Assembly: GCA_003543245.1 (NCBI GenBank)
Contig: DPJB01000025.1
Span: 58,549-76,216, forward strand
Reading direction: 5' to 3'
Source: Moraxellaceae bacterium
GTDB taxonomy: Bacteria > Pseudomonadota > Gammaproteobacteria > Pseudomonadales > Moraxellaceae
DNA: 17,668 nucleotides
Within the stretch, counting starts at the first letter, position 1. Every line of letters starts with the position of its first letter. The notes below the pieces were generated by a model, which was not told the DNA's origin, did no database searches, and saw only the letters and a list, made by a program, of their open reading frames with translations. Shown here piece after piece: positions 1 through 7,161 of this stretch. Position numbers and translations under genes: made by a program.

Positions 1-344
1 TGGGCGAAGATGTCGAGGATGAGGCCGGTACGGTCCAGCACACGGCACTGCAGCTCGGCTTCGAGGTTGCGTTCCTGGGCCGGGGTGAGGGCGTGATCAA
101 ACAGCACGACGTCGGCGTCGGTCGCCTGGACCAGTGACTTGATTTCATCGACTTTGCCGGTGCCGGCAAAAAAGCGGGGATCGGGACGCTGGCGATTGCC
201 GACAATCAGGCCGACTTCGGTGACTCCGGCAGAGCTGGCCAGCAGGCGAAACTCTTCCAGATCCTCGTCCTGACGGTCGTCGCGGACATCGAGGTGAACC
301 AGTACTGCACGTTCGCCACCTTCGTGGCGTTCAAAAAATTCCAA
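1..344 (-). CDS. hflX: GTPase HflX, N-terminal part (cut by window edge)
   Basis: Translating the minus strand from 344 gives 114 residues opening MEFFERHEGGERAVLVHLDV and ending LDRTGLILDIFA at the edge. This matches the N-terminal nucleotide-binding subdomain of HflX, including the family signatures GTGKVDE, LTPAQERNLE and LDRTGLILDIFA. HflX is a ribosome-associated GTPase that splits or rescues stalled 70S ribosomes; its GTPase domain would lie beyond the window. The only plausible start is TTG at 344. An in-frame TGA lies four codons upstream (354-356), there is no in-frame ATG in the visible part, and this start aligns with the family's MFFER opening. GAGAG (351-355) with 6 nt spacing is a modest ribosome-binding site. 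The gene is downstream of hfq, as in most gammaproteobacteria. Confidence 0.95.
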   Translation of the reverse strand, partial: MEFFERHEGGERAVLVHLDVRDDRQDEDLEEFRLLASSAGVTEVGLIVGNRQRPDPRFFAGTGKVDEIKSLVQATDADVVLFDHALTPAQERNLEAELQCRVLDRTGLILDIFA

Positions 345-361
345 GGGTCGCTCTCATAAAT

Positions 362-389
362 GGCAGCGCCGCCCGCAGGCGGCGCTGCC
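362..389 (-). terminator. Strong hairpin between hfq and hflX (attenuator or processing signal)
   Basis: A perfect 12-bp inverted repeat (GGCAGCGCCGCC at 362-373, complement at 378-389) closes a 4-nt loop. In the hfq-hflX transcript the loop reads UGCG closed by C-G, a UNCG-type extra-stable tetraloop. It lies 14 nt past the hfq stop and ends 17 nt before the hflX TTG. The sequence after it, AUUUAU, is only a poor U-tract, so partial termination or RNA-end protection is more likely than full termination. The role is inferred. Confidence 0.55.
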
Positions 390-403
390 GGGGTACAGCC
401 GGA

Positions 404-727
404 TCAGTAGTTGGGCTGGCGGTCGTCGTCAAAGCCGTCGTCGGTACCTGCTCCCGGATTGTAGGTACCACTGGACATGGGGCCGACCGGACCACCGGCA
501 GGGCCGCCGGGCACGGTGCTGCGCGGGTTGCGGGCCGGCACCACGGTGGAAATGGCGTGCTTGTACACCATCTGGCTCACGGTGTTCTTGAGCAGCACGA
601 CATACTGGTCAAACGATTCGATCTGGCCCTGCAGCTTGATGCCGTTGACCAGAAAGATGGATACGGGAATGCGTTCTTTACGAAGGGCGTTCAGGAAGGG
701 GTCCTGCAGGGTTTGTCCCTTGGACAT
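404..727 (-). CDS. hfq: RNA chaperone Hfq
   Basis: 107-residue Sm-like protein that forms a hexamer, pairs small RNAs with mRNAs and influences RNA stability. The Sm1 region (about 22-46, SIFLVNGIKLQGQIESFDQY) and Sm2 region (about 52-65, with YKHAISTVVP) are intact. Proximal-face residues Q8, Q41, Y42, K56 and H57 are present; position 42 is Tyr where E. coli has Phe. The C-terminal tail (66-107) is rich in Gly and Pro and ends in an acidic tip (DDGFDDD), the kind of tip shown in E. coli to help RNA release. ATG at 727 is chosen because GGAGAA (733-738) sits 5-6 nt upstream and MSKGQTLQDPFLNALR is the canonical start; an upstream in-frame extension has no family support. It lies between miaA and hflX, its usual place. 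Confidence 0.98.
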   Translation of the reverse strand: MSKGQTLQDPFLNALRKERIPVSIFLVNGIKLQGQIESFDQYVVLLKNTVSQMVYKHAISTVVPARNPRSTVPGGPAGGPVGPMSSGTYNPGAGTDDGFDDDRQPNY

Positions 728-746
728 GATGGTTCTCCATTGCGAT

Positions 747-763
747 GAGCCCAAGCCGGGCTC
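747..763 (-). promoter_or_regulatory. Hairpin in the hfq leader next to a U6 tract
   Basis: Inverted repeat GAGCCC/GGGCTC (747-752 and 758-763) with a 5-nt loop lies about 8 nt upstream of the hfq Shine-Dalgarno sequence. In the transcript a U6 tract (765-770) lies immediately 5' of it. E. coli Hfq is known to repress its own translation through the hfq leader, so this U-rich structured leader is a candidate autoregulatory site. The structure is seen; the role is inferred. Confidence 0.35.
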
Positions 764-791
764 GAAAAAAGTCATAAAACAGCGCAAAAGT

Positions 792-806
792 CGCCCAAAA
801 CGGGCG
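792..806 (-). terminator. Possible weak terminator after miaA
   Basis: CGCCC/GGGCG inverted repeat (792-796, 802-806) lies 76 nt past the miaA stop. In the minus-strand transcript it is followed by ACUUUUGCG and then further U-rich sequence. The stem is only 5 bp and the U-run is interrupted, so any termination would be partial. It may instead be part of the structured hfq leader. Confidence 0.25.
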
Positions 807-881
807 CCGCAAAGGCAATCAAGTACGGGTAGCCGGCAAGCGCATCCTGCGGCGTTGCCTGGAATCCGGTCGTTAACACGC

Positions 882-1832
882 TCACGGTAAGGCTAATGTG
901 CGGTCTGCCTCCCATTTTTTCAAGAGCCGTCCAGCCAGACCGGGCTCGGCGGCATCATGCCATTCGGCGGGAAAGCGCCGGAGCCAGGTGTACTGGCGCT
1001 TGGCCAGCTGGCGGGTGGCATAGATGCCGCGCAGGCGCATTTCGTCAGCGTCAATCTCGCCGTCCAGGTGCGACCAGACCTGGGCATAGCCCACGGCCCG
1101 CATGGATGGCAGGTCGGCATGCAGCCCGGGGCGATCACGCAGGCGGGCCACTTCGCCGATCAGGCCCTGCTCCAGCATGACGTCAAAGCGGTGCTCGATA
1201 CGGGCATGCAGGATGCTGCGGTCCGGTGGCGACACGGCCAACTGGATCAGGCGAAAGGGTAGGGGCTCCGGCGGCGCCTGTTCGGCGTGCCATTGCGACA
1301 GCGGTTTGCCGGTGAGCTCCCAGACTTCGAGCGCACGTTGCAGGCGCTGGCTGTCATTGGGCTGGAGACGGGCTGCCGTCATCGGGTCGACCTCGGCCAG
1401 GCGGGCATGCATGGCAGGCCAGCCCTTTGCGGCGGCTTCGGCCTCCAGCCGGGCGCGCAGGTCAGGATCAGCCTCGGGCATGGCCGCCAGTCCTTCCAGC
1501 AGCACCTTGAAGTAGAGCATGGTGCCGCCAACCAGCAGGGGAATCCGCCCTGCAGCAGTAATGCGGGCCATTTCCAGCAGTGCATCACGGCGAAACTCGG
1601 CGGCGGAGTAGGCGTCGGCCGGGTCGCGGATATCAATCAGCCGGTGCGGTGCACGTGTCAGGGTGGCGGCATCCGGCTTGGCGGTGCCGATGTCCATGTG
1701 GCGATAGACCATGCCCGAATCAACGGAAATGATGTCGAACGGACCACGCTCCACCAGTTCGATGGCGAGGGCGGTTTTGCCCGAGGCGGTAGGCCCCATG
1801 AGCAGGATGGCAGGCGGGAGATGAGCAGACAT
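882..1832 (-). CDS. miaA: tRNA dimethylallyltransferase MiaA
   Basis: 316 residues, normal length for the family. The enzyme transfers a dimethylallyl group to N6 of A37 in tRNAs reading UNN codons, the first step toward ms2i6A. The P-loop GPTASGKT is at 13-20, followed by DSGMVYR (38-44, substrate Asp), GTAKP (49-53), DIRDP (67-71) and GGTMLYF (102-108), all family signatures. The ATG at 1832 aligns with the usual MiaA N-terminus, but there is no Shine-Dalgarno sequence close by; the nearest, AGGA, is about 17 nt upstream. The gene starts 38 nt after the hybrid-kinase stop and precedes hfq, as usual. Confidence 0.98.
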   Translation of the reverse strand: MSAHLPPAILLMGPTASGKTALAIELVERGPFDIISVDSGMVYRHMDIGTAKPDAATLTRAPHRLIDIRDPADAYSAAEFRRDALLEMARITAAGRIPLLVGGTMLYFKVLLEGLAAMPEADPDLRARLEAEAAAKGWPAMHARLAEVDPMTAARLQPNDSQRLQRALEVWELTGKPLSQWHAEQAPPEPLPFRLIQLAVSPPDRSILHARIEHRFDVMLEQGLIGEVARLRDRPGLHADLPSMRAVGYAQVWSHLDGEIDADEMRLRGIYATRQLAKRQYTWLRRFPAEWHDAAEPGLAGRLLKKWEADRTLALP

Positions 1833-1870
1833 GGCCGTATTGTACGTGATCCTGCCATGTCCGCGCCGGC

Positions 1871-3676
1871 TCAGGCCGGGTCGGTATCCGGAACGGGCAG
1901 CCAGCGCTGCAGCATGGCGGTCAGCTCGCTGATGCGGACAGGCTTGGGCAGGTAGTCATCCATGCCGGCCTCCAGGCAGCGCTCCCGGTCACCACGAATG
2001 GCATTGGCGGTCATGGCGATGACAGGCAGGCGCCGTTCTGTCGTCTGGCGTTCACGCAGGCGGCGGGTGGCTTCAAAGCCATCCATGACAGGCATCTGGC
2101 AGTCCATCAGGATCAGGTCGTAAGGCAGGCGCTCAAGCGCGGCCAGCGCTTCTGCGCCGTCGCCGGCGACATCGGCATGCAGGCCCAGCCGTTTCAGCAT
2201 TTCTGCAGCCACCAGCTGGTTCACCGGGTTGTCTTCCACGACCAGGATGCGGGCGCGGGCCAGCGCAGCCGTTCCGGTGCGGGCGGGTGCGGGGGCCGTG
2301 ATTTCCCGGGATGCGGGCATGACACCGGCATCGAACGGTAGTGACAGGTGAAACCGGGTGCCGATGCCGGGCTGGCTGCTGACTGTGATGCGGCCACCCA
2401 TGTGCTCGGCAAGCCGCCGGGAAATGCTCAGGCCCAGGCCGGTGCCACCATAACGTCGGGTGGTTGAGGCATCGGCCTGGGTAAAGGGTGAGAACAGGTT
2501 GGGTAGCAGGTCAGCCTTGATGCCGATGCCGGTATCAACGACTTCGAAACACAGCCAGTGACGGCCATCGACATCACTGCCTTCGTTGAAACAGCGCAGG
2601 GTGACGCTGCCGGCGGCGGTGAACTTCACGGCATTGCTGATCAGGTTGGCCAGAATCTGGCGCAGGCGGGTGGGGTCGCCACGCAACTCGTGCGGAATGT
2701 TGCTGCCCATGACCAGAGTCATGTCCAGGTTTTTTTCACGGGCCATTTCCCGGTGCAGGTCGAGGGCTTCATGACAGACCGGGTGCGGATCAAAGTCCAC
2801 GGGCTCCAGCTCCAGTTTGCCGGCCTCAATCTTGGAAAAATCCAGCACGTCATTGAGCAGGTGCAGCAGTGATTCGCCGGACAGACGCGCCAGCTCAACG
2901 AGTCGACGCTGCTCGGCATCCAGTCTTGTGTCCAGCAACAGGCCATTGAGTCCGATCACGCCGTTCAACGGCGTACGGATTTCGTGACTCATGGTGGCAA
3001 GGAAATCCGATTTGGCGCGATTGGCTTTCTCGGCCAGCAGCTTGGACCGCTGTTCGGCGGAGAGTGCTTCGGCCAGTGCATCTGCCTGTCGACTGATAAT
3101 GGTCTTTTGCGTCTGCAGTTCGAGAATGTGGCGGTTACTGGAGGCCCGGGATGCAAAGCCGATGCCGGCGCACAGGAACACCATCACCATGCGGGCAAAG
3201 ATTTCAAACCCCTGGCTGGCCGAGAACTCCGGAGTGAACTGCCAGAACTGTTCGCTCAGAATCGGCAGCAGCATGCTGAAGCTGCAGATGACGGCCCAGA
3301 TCAGGGTGGCGCGCAGGCTGCCGACATACGACACCGCCAGCGGAATAAGGGCGAGATACCACGGCACAAACGAACTGGCCTGTCCCATCAGCATTGTGAC
3401 CAGCAGGATGCCAAGCACATTCAGTCCGGCCGCCAGATGACAGGCAAAGTCGTAGCGCCATTGCTCACCGGTCGTTAGCAGCCAGTGACGCAGCCACAGG
3501 CTTGCAACTACCTGTGTGGTATCAATGATGCCGATGCGCCAGTAGATTCCAGAAAAAATGCAGTAAAGGCTGTAGATGCCCCAGCCGAGTGCGATCAACA
3601 GCAGCAGCAGGCTGCTGCGGCGCAGGTCTTCATGCGAAGCGAAGGGGCGGAGTGGAACAGAGCGAAGATCTGCCAC
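1871..3676 (-). CDS. Membrane hybrid sensor histidine kinase with receiver domain
   Basis: 601 residues starting at GTG with AAGGAC 5-7 nt upstream. An N-terminal hydrophobic region (about 22-176) has roughly five or six membrane spans and no sensor family I recognise. A coiled linker (about 185-222) follows, then a HisKA domain with SHEIRTPLNGV (phospho-accepting His231). The HATPase_c domain has its N box around 341-352 (LANLISNAVKFT), G1 VDTGIGI (380-386) and G2 YGGTGLGLS (409-417). A C-terminal receiver domain (about 475-592) has phospho-acceptor Asp525 in LMDCQMPVMDG and Lys578 in LPKP. There is no HPt domain, so phosphotransfer to a separate HPt or response regulator is expected; none is in the window. 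It sits between mutL and miaA on the same strand, a place normally empty in this superoperon. The signal sensed cannot be told from the sequence. Confidence 0.93.
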   Translation of the reverse strand: MADLRSVPLRPFASHEDLRRSSLLLLLIALGWGIYSLYCIFSGIYWRIGIIDTTQVVASLWLRHWLLTTGEQWRYDFACHLAAGLNVLGILLVTMLMGQASSFVPWYLALIPLAVSYVGSLRATLIWAVICSFSMLLPILSEQFWQFTPEFSASQGFEIFARMVMVFLCAGIGFASRASSNRHILELQTQKTIISRQADALAEALSAEQRSKLLAEKANRAKSDFLATMSHEIRTPLNGVIGLNGLLLDTRLDAEQRRLVELARLSGESLLHLLNDVLDFSKIEAGKLELEPVDFDPHPVCHEALDLHREMAREKNLDMTLVMGSNIPHELRGDPTRLRQILANLISNAVKFTAAGSVTLRCFNEGSDVDGRHWLCFEVVDTGIGIKADLLPNLFSPFTQADASTTRRYGGTGLGLSISRRLAEHMGGRITVSSQPGIGTRFHLSLPFDAGVMPASREITAPAPARTGTAALARARILVVEDNPVNQLVAAEMLKRLGLHADVAGDGAEALAALERLPYDLILMDCQMPVMDGFEATRRLRERQTTERRLPVIAMTANAIRGDRERCLEAGMDDYLPKPVRISELTAMLQRWLPVPDTDPA

Positions 3677-3741
3677 GGTAACGTCCTTTTATTGTTGTTG
3701 TTTCCGTGCGGTGTCGCCGGAAATGTTTCCTTTGTTCTTTT

Positions 3742-5565
3742 TCAGCGGCCGCGCAGGAACAGCTTGTCGAGGTCGCTCATGGTCAGGCGTGTCCATGTCG
3801 GCCGGCCATGGTTGCACTGGCCGGCGCGTTCAGTGGCTTCCATGTCTCGCAGCAGTGCATTCATTTCGGTAATGCTCAGTGCGCGTCCGGCGCGAACGCT
3901 GCCATGACAGGCCATGGTGGCCAGCAACTCGTTCTGGGTCTCCTCGATGCGACGCGTATTGCCATGCACAGCCAGATCGGCCAGCACGTCACGCACCAGT
4001 GCTTCGGCGCGTGCCTGTCCCAGCAGCGTGGGAACGGCACGTACCAGCAAGGTTTCGGGCCCCATCCGCTCCAGTTCAAAACCGAGGCGATGGAAGAAGC
4101 TGGTATCGTTTTCGGCCAGATCGGCTTCGCGTGTGCTGACGGCCAGCGACAGCGGCACCAGCAACGGCTGTGAGGCCAGCGTGTTTTCGTTGAAGTTCTG
4201 CTTCAGTCGCTCGTAGGTGATGCGCTCATGTGCCGCATGCATGTCGACGATGATCAGGCCTTCTGCACTTTGCGCCAGTATGTAAATGCCGTGCAACTGG
4301 GCAATGGCAAAGCCGAGCGGAGGTGCTTCGCCGGGCGTGTTTTCCTGTGCCATGTTGCCGGGGCGCTGGAAGGACTGGCTGGCGGCAAATGTGGCGCGAT
4401 TTTCGCCGAGTGCGGATGCGGTGTAGTCCGGCGACGATGACCAGTTGCCTGCGGTAGGTGTATAGGGACTTCCTGCAGGCAGCGCCAGCGGTGCCTGTTC
4501 GTGCAGTGACGTGGTGCCGGCCAGTGCAAGCGTGCCGGTGCCTGCCGGTGCCTGATCCTGCGGCTTCAGGTCGGCGATGATGCGGTGCAGGCTGCGGTAG
4601 AGAAAATCGTGTACATGACGTTGTTCGCGAAAACGCACTTCATGTTTGGTGGGATGCACATTCACATCCACTGCACCAGGGTCCAGTTCGAAAAAAAGGA
4701 CATAGGCCGGATGGCGGCCATGAAACAGTACATCGGCATAGGCCTGCCGCACGGCATGGGTCACCACGCGATCCCGCACCATGCGACCGTTCACGTAAAA
4801 ATACTGCAGGTCGGCCTGTGCCCGCGAAAATGTTGGCAGGCCCAGCCAGCCACGCAGGCGCAAACCGCTGTGGTCAATGTCCACCGGAATGGCCGACTCC
4901 ATGAAGGCAGGGCCGCACAGCGAGGCCACGCGTCGGCGCCATTCCATTTCTTCCGTGGCGGGGCGCAGGCCGTGAATCTGGCGGCCGTTATGCGACAGGG
5001 AAAAGGCAATGTCGGGGTTGGCCAGTGCCAGCCGCTTCACGGTTTCCTCGATATGCGAAAACTCCGTGTTTTCGCTTTTCAGGAATTTGCGTCGCGCCGG
5101 CGTATTGAAAAAAAGATCACGCACGTCGACGGTAGTGCCGCGTGCATGGGCACTGGCTTCCACCTGTGCGCTCATGTCACGGCCTTCCGAACGCACCACA
5201 TGGCCAAGGCCGGATTCATTGTCGCTGGTGGTCAGTGTCAGGCGTGATACTGACGAAATCGAGGCCAGGGCCTCGCCACGAAAGCCGAGCGTGGCAACGG
5301 CCTCCAGATCTTCGAGGTCGTGAATCTTGCTGGTGGCATGGCGCAGCAGTGCCAGTGGCAGATCATCAACATGCACGCCTTCGCCGTTGTCCCGCACACG
5401 AATGCGTTTGATGCCACCTTCATCGATGTCGATATCAATGCGTGTGCTGCCGGCATCCAGTGCATTTTCCACCAGTTCCTTCACCACGGAGGCCGGACGC
5501 TCCACCACCTCGCCGGCGGCGATCTGGTTGGCAAGACGAGGGTCCAGTGCATTGATGCGGGCCAT
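3742..5565 (-). CDS. mutL: DNA mismatch repair protein MutL (endonuclease type)
   Basis: 607 residues from ATG at 5565. The N-terminal GHKL ATPase shows ELVENALDAG (general base E30, Mg-binding N34), DNGEG and GFRGEALAS. A transducer domain follows to about residue 330, then a Pro/Ala/Ser-rich linker (about 335-415) and a C-terminal dimerisation domain. The C-terminus carries DMHAAHERITYE (441-452), fitting the DQHA(X)2E(X)4E metal-binding nicking motif with Met for Gln, plus ACHGSVRAG and CNHGRPTW. MutL is therefore predicted to nick DNA itself, unlike the MutH-dependent E. coli protein. A TTG at 5577 overlaps the amidase stop (TTGA) and would add four residues, but it has no Shine-Dalgarno sequence. 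ATG 5565 has GAG 7 nt upstream and leaves an 8-nt gap. Confidence 0.97.
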   Translation of the reverse strand: MARINALDPRLANQIAAGEVVERPASVVKELVENALDAGSTRIDIDIDEGGIKRIRVRDNGEGVHVDDLPLALLRHATSKIHDLEDLEAVATLGFRGEALASISSVSRLTLTTSDNESGLGHVVRSEGRDMSAQVEASAHARGTTVDVRDLFFNTPARRKFLKSENTEFSHIEETVKRLALANPDIAFSLSHNGRQIHGLRPATEEMEWRRRVASLCGPAFMESAIPVDIDHSGLRLRGWLGLPTFSRAQADLQYFYVNGRMVRDRVVTHAVRQAYADVLFHGRHPAYVLFFELDPGAVDVNVHPTKHEVRFREQRHVHDFLYRSLHRIIADLKPQDQAPAGTGTLALAGTTSLHEQAPLALPAGSPYTPTAGNWSSSPDYTASALGENRATFAASQSFQRPGNMAQENTPGEAPPLGFAIAQLHGIYILAQSAEGLIIVDMHAAHERITYERLKQNFNENTLASQPLLVPLSLAVSTREADLAENDTSFFHRLGFELERMGPETLLVRAVPTLLGQARAEALVRDVLADLAVHGNTRRIEETQNELLATMACHGSVRAGRALSITEMNALLRDMEATERAGQCNHGRPTWTRLTMSDLDKLFLRGR

Positions 5566-5573
5566 GCGTGCGC

Positions 5574-7136
5574 TCAATTCACGGGAATTTTCAGGGTCTG
5601 ACCGATTTTCACCGTGTCGTCCTGAAGGTTGTTGAGGCTGCGAAGGTCGGCCAGCGAGACCTGATGACGGTCGGCGATGCGTGTCAGGTTGTCGCCTGGT
5701 GCAATGCGGTAGCGAATCATTTTGCTCTCGGGGGCACCGGACTGGCCTGACATGAGTGCTTCGGCACGGGTGCTGTCGCGCACGGGTTCCGGCTTTTTCT
5801 CGACGCGCGGTGCACTGGCGATCACGGTTTTTTTGCTGCGCTGCTCGGCTTGCCAGGCAAAGTAGCTGTCAGGTGCAGGATAGCGCTGGTTGTAGCGCAA
5901 CACGCCTTCAAAAATTGCCCTGGCCAGCTCGCGCTGGTGCTCCTTGCTGATCAGGTTTTCTTCTTCCTGCGGATTGGAAATGAAGCCGGTTTCAACCAGC
6001 AGCGACATCATGCCTGGCTCTTTCAGCACGGCAAAGCCGGCCTGCTCCACGCGCTTGCTGTGCAGCGAGGTGAGGCCGCCGAGGCGATCAATGATGTTGC
6101 GGCCCATGTGCAGGCTGTGATCAAGCGAGCCGGCCACCACCATGTCGGCGAGTACATTGCGCAGGGTGTCGTCGCCCGACTCTATAGAGGCACCACCGAT
6201 CAGGTCGGAACGGTTTTCGCGTTCGGCCAGCATGCGGGCAAACCGGGAAGTAGCGGTACCTGCGCCTTTCAGGGAGAGGGCAAACACCGAGGCACCCTTG
6301 GCGGCACGGTTCTCGGCGGCATCGGCATGGATGGAGATGAAAATGTCGGCCTTGTGCTGGTAGCGTGCAATACGACGCCGTTCCTGCAGGGGGATGAAGT
6401 AATCACCAGTGCGGGTCAGTACGGCGGTAAGTCCCGGTTCGGCCTTGAGCATGGCTTCGAGCTCACGGGCGATGGCCAGTGTCACATTCTTTTCGTGTGT
6501 GCCCTTGGCGCCGATGGCACCCGGGTCTTCGCCGCCGTGGCCGGCATCAATCGCCACCACAATGTTGCGATAGCGGCGCTGGTCGGGCTTTTCGGGGGCG
6601 GGTTCCGGCACACTGATAACCGGTTTCTCTGCCGGTTTCGCAGCAGGAGTGACGGGTTCGACAGGCCGCATGACCGGGATGCTGGTCACCTGGTCCGGGA
6701 CTTTGGCAACGGGCGCTGCTTCGGTGACGGTGCTGGCGATGGGTACGGGAACCTTGAGGAGCAGATCCACGACCAGGCGCTGGCTGTATTTTTCGTTGGG
6801 TGGCAGCTGGAATACCCTGGGCGTGACTTCCTGCAGGGTGTCGATGACCAGACGCTGGCCCTGACCTGATTTTTCCAGGCGGACGGACTTGAGCGGGGCA
6901 ATCGCAGCAGGCAGCGCAATGGGGCCGGCAGTTCGGGCGTCGGGCAGCTCGATGATCAGGCGGGCGGGCGTGCTGTCCGGGCTGAGCTGGTGGGCAACCG
7001 GGCCACTCAGGTCCAGCACCAGCCGGGTGTTGTCAGGCGCGCGCCAGGAACGGACGGCCGTGATGTCGACCGCGAGCACTGGCAGGGCCAGTCCACTCGC
7101 AAGCATCAGAATCAAGCATCGCAGCAACACGCGCAC
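5574..7136 (-). CDS. amiB: N-acetylmuramoyl-L-alanine amidase, AmiB/AmiC type with LysM
   Basis: 520 residues from GTG at 7136. A signal peptide (1 to about 22, hydrophobic core, cleavage after PVLA) exports it to the periplasm. An AMIN septum/peptidoglycan-targeting domain (about 23-130), a Pro/Ala/Val-rich linker (130-186), an Amidase_3 catalytic domain (about 190-418) and a C-terminal LysM domain (about 475-518) follow. Zinc ligands H200 (AGHGG), E215 (HEKN), H270 (IHAD) and catalytic E382 (VETGF) are present. The enzyme cuts the stem peptide from glycan strands during daughter-cell separation and in other bacteria is activated by EnvC/NlpD-type LytM factors. GTG 7136 is preferred because AAGGTG (7142-7147) lies 5 nt upstream and the signal peptide then starts correctly. 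An ATG at 7202 would overlap tsaE by 41 nt and add 22 polar residues. AmiB is favoured over AmiC by the LysM domain and the mutL neighbourhood. Confidence 0.93.
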   Translation of the reverse strand: MRVLLRCLILMLASGLALPVLAVDITAVRSWRAPDNTRLVLDLSGPVAHQLSPDSTPARLIIELPDARTAGPIALPAAIAPLKSVRLEKSGQGQRLVIDTLQEVTPRVFQLPPNEKYSQRLVVDLLLKVPVPIASTVTEAAPVAKVPDQVTSIPVMRPVEPVTPAAKPAEKPVISVPEPAPEKPDQRRYRNIVVAIDAGHGGEDPGAIGAKGTHEKNVTLAIARELEAMLKAEPGLTAVLTRTGDYFIPLQERRRIARYQHKADIFISIHADAAENRAAKGASVFALSLKGAGTATSRFARMLAERENRSDLIGGASIESGDDTLRNVLADMVVAGSLDHSLHMGRNIIDRLGGLTSLHSKRVEQAGFAVLKEPGMMSLLVETGFISNPQEEENLISKEHQRELARAIFEGVLRYNQRYPAPDSYFAWQAEQRSKKTVIASAPRVEKKPEPVRDSTRAEALMSGQSGAPESKMIRYRIAPGDNLTRIADRHQVSLADLRSLNNLQDDTVKIGQTLKIPVN

Positions 7137-7161
7137 AGCAGCACCTTGTCGGGCAAAGGGA

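Noticed and set aside
747..770. GAGCCC hairpin plus A/T6 tract read as a terminator
   Set aside because: On the minus strand the U-run precedes the stem, and on the plus strand the stem is followed by A's, so neither orientation fits an intrinsic terminator.
1866..1879. CCGGC-CTGA-GCCGG hairpin over the kinase stop codon as a terminator
   Set aside because: Only 5 bp, with no T-run, and miaA follows closely on the same strand.
5563..5577. TTG 5577 as the mutL start (TTGA overlap with the amidase stop)
   Set aside because: No Shine-Dalgarno sequence precedes it, and ATG 5565 better matches the usual MutL N-terminus; the difference is only four residues.
5850..6869. Long open frame (339 codons) antisense to the amidase gene
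   Set aside because: It lies wholly opposite a gene with complete catalytic motifs, its product has no recognisable domain, and it is explained by the high-GC codon pattern of the real gene.
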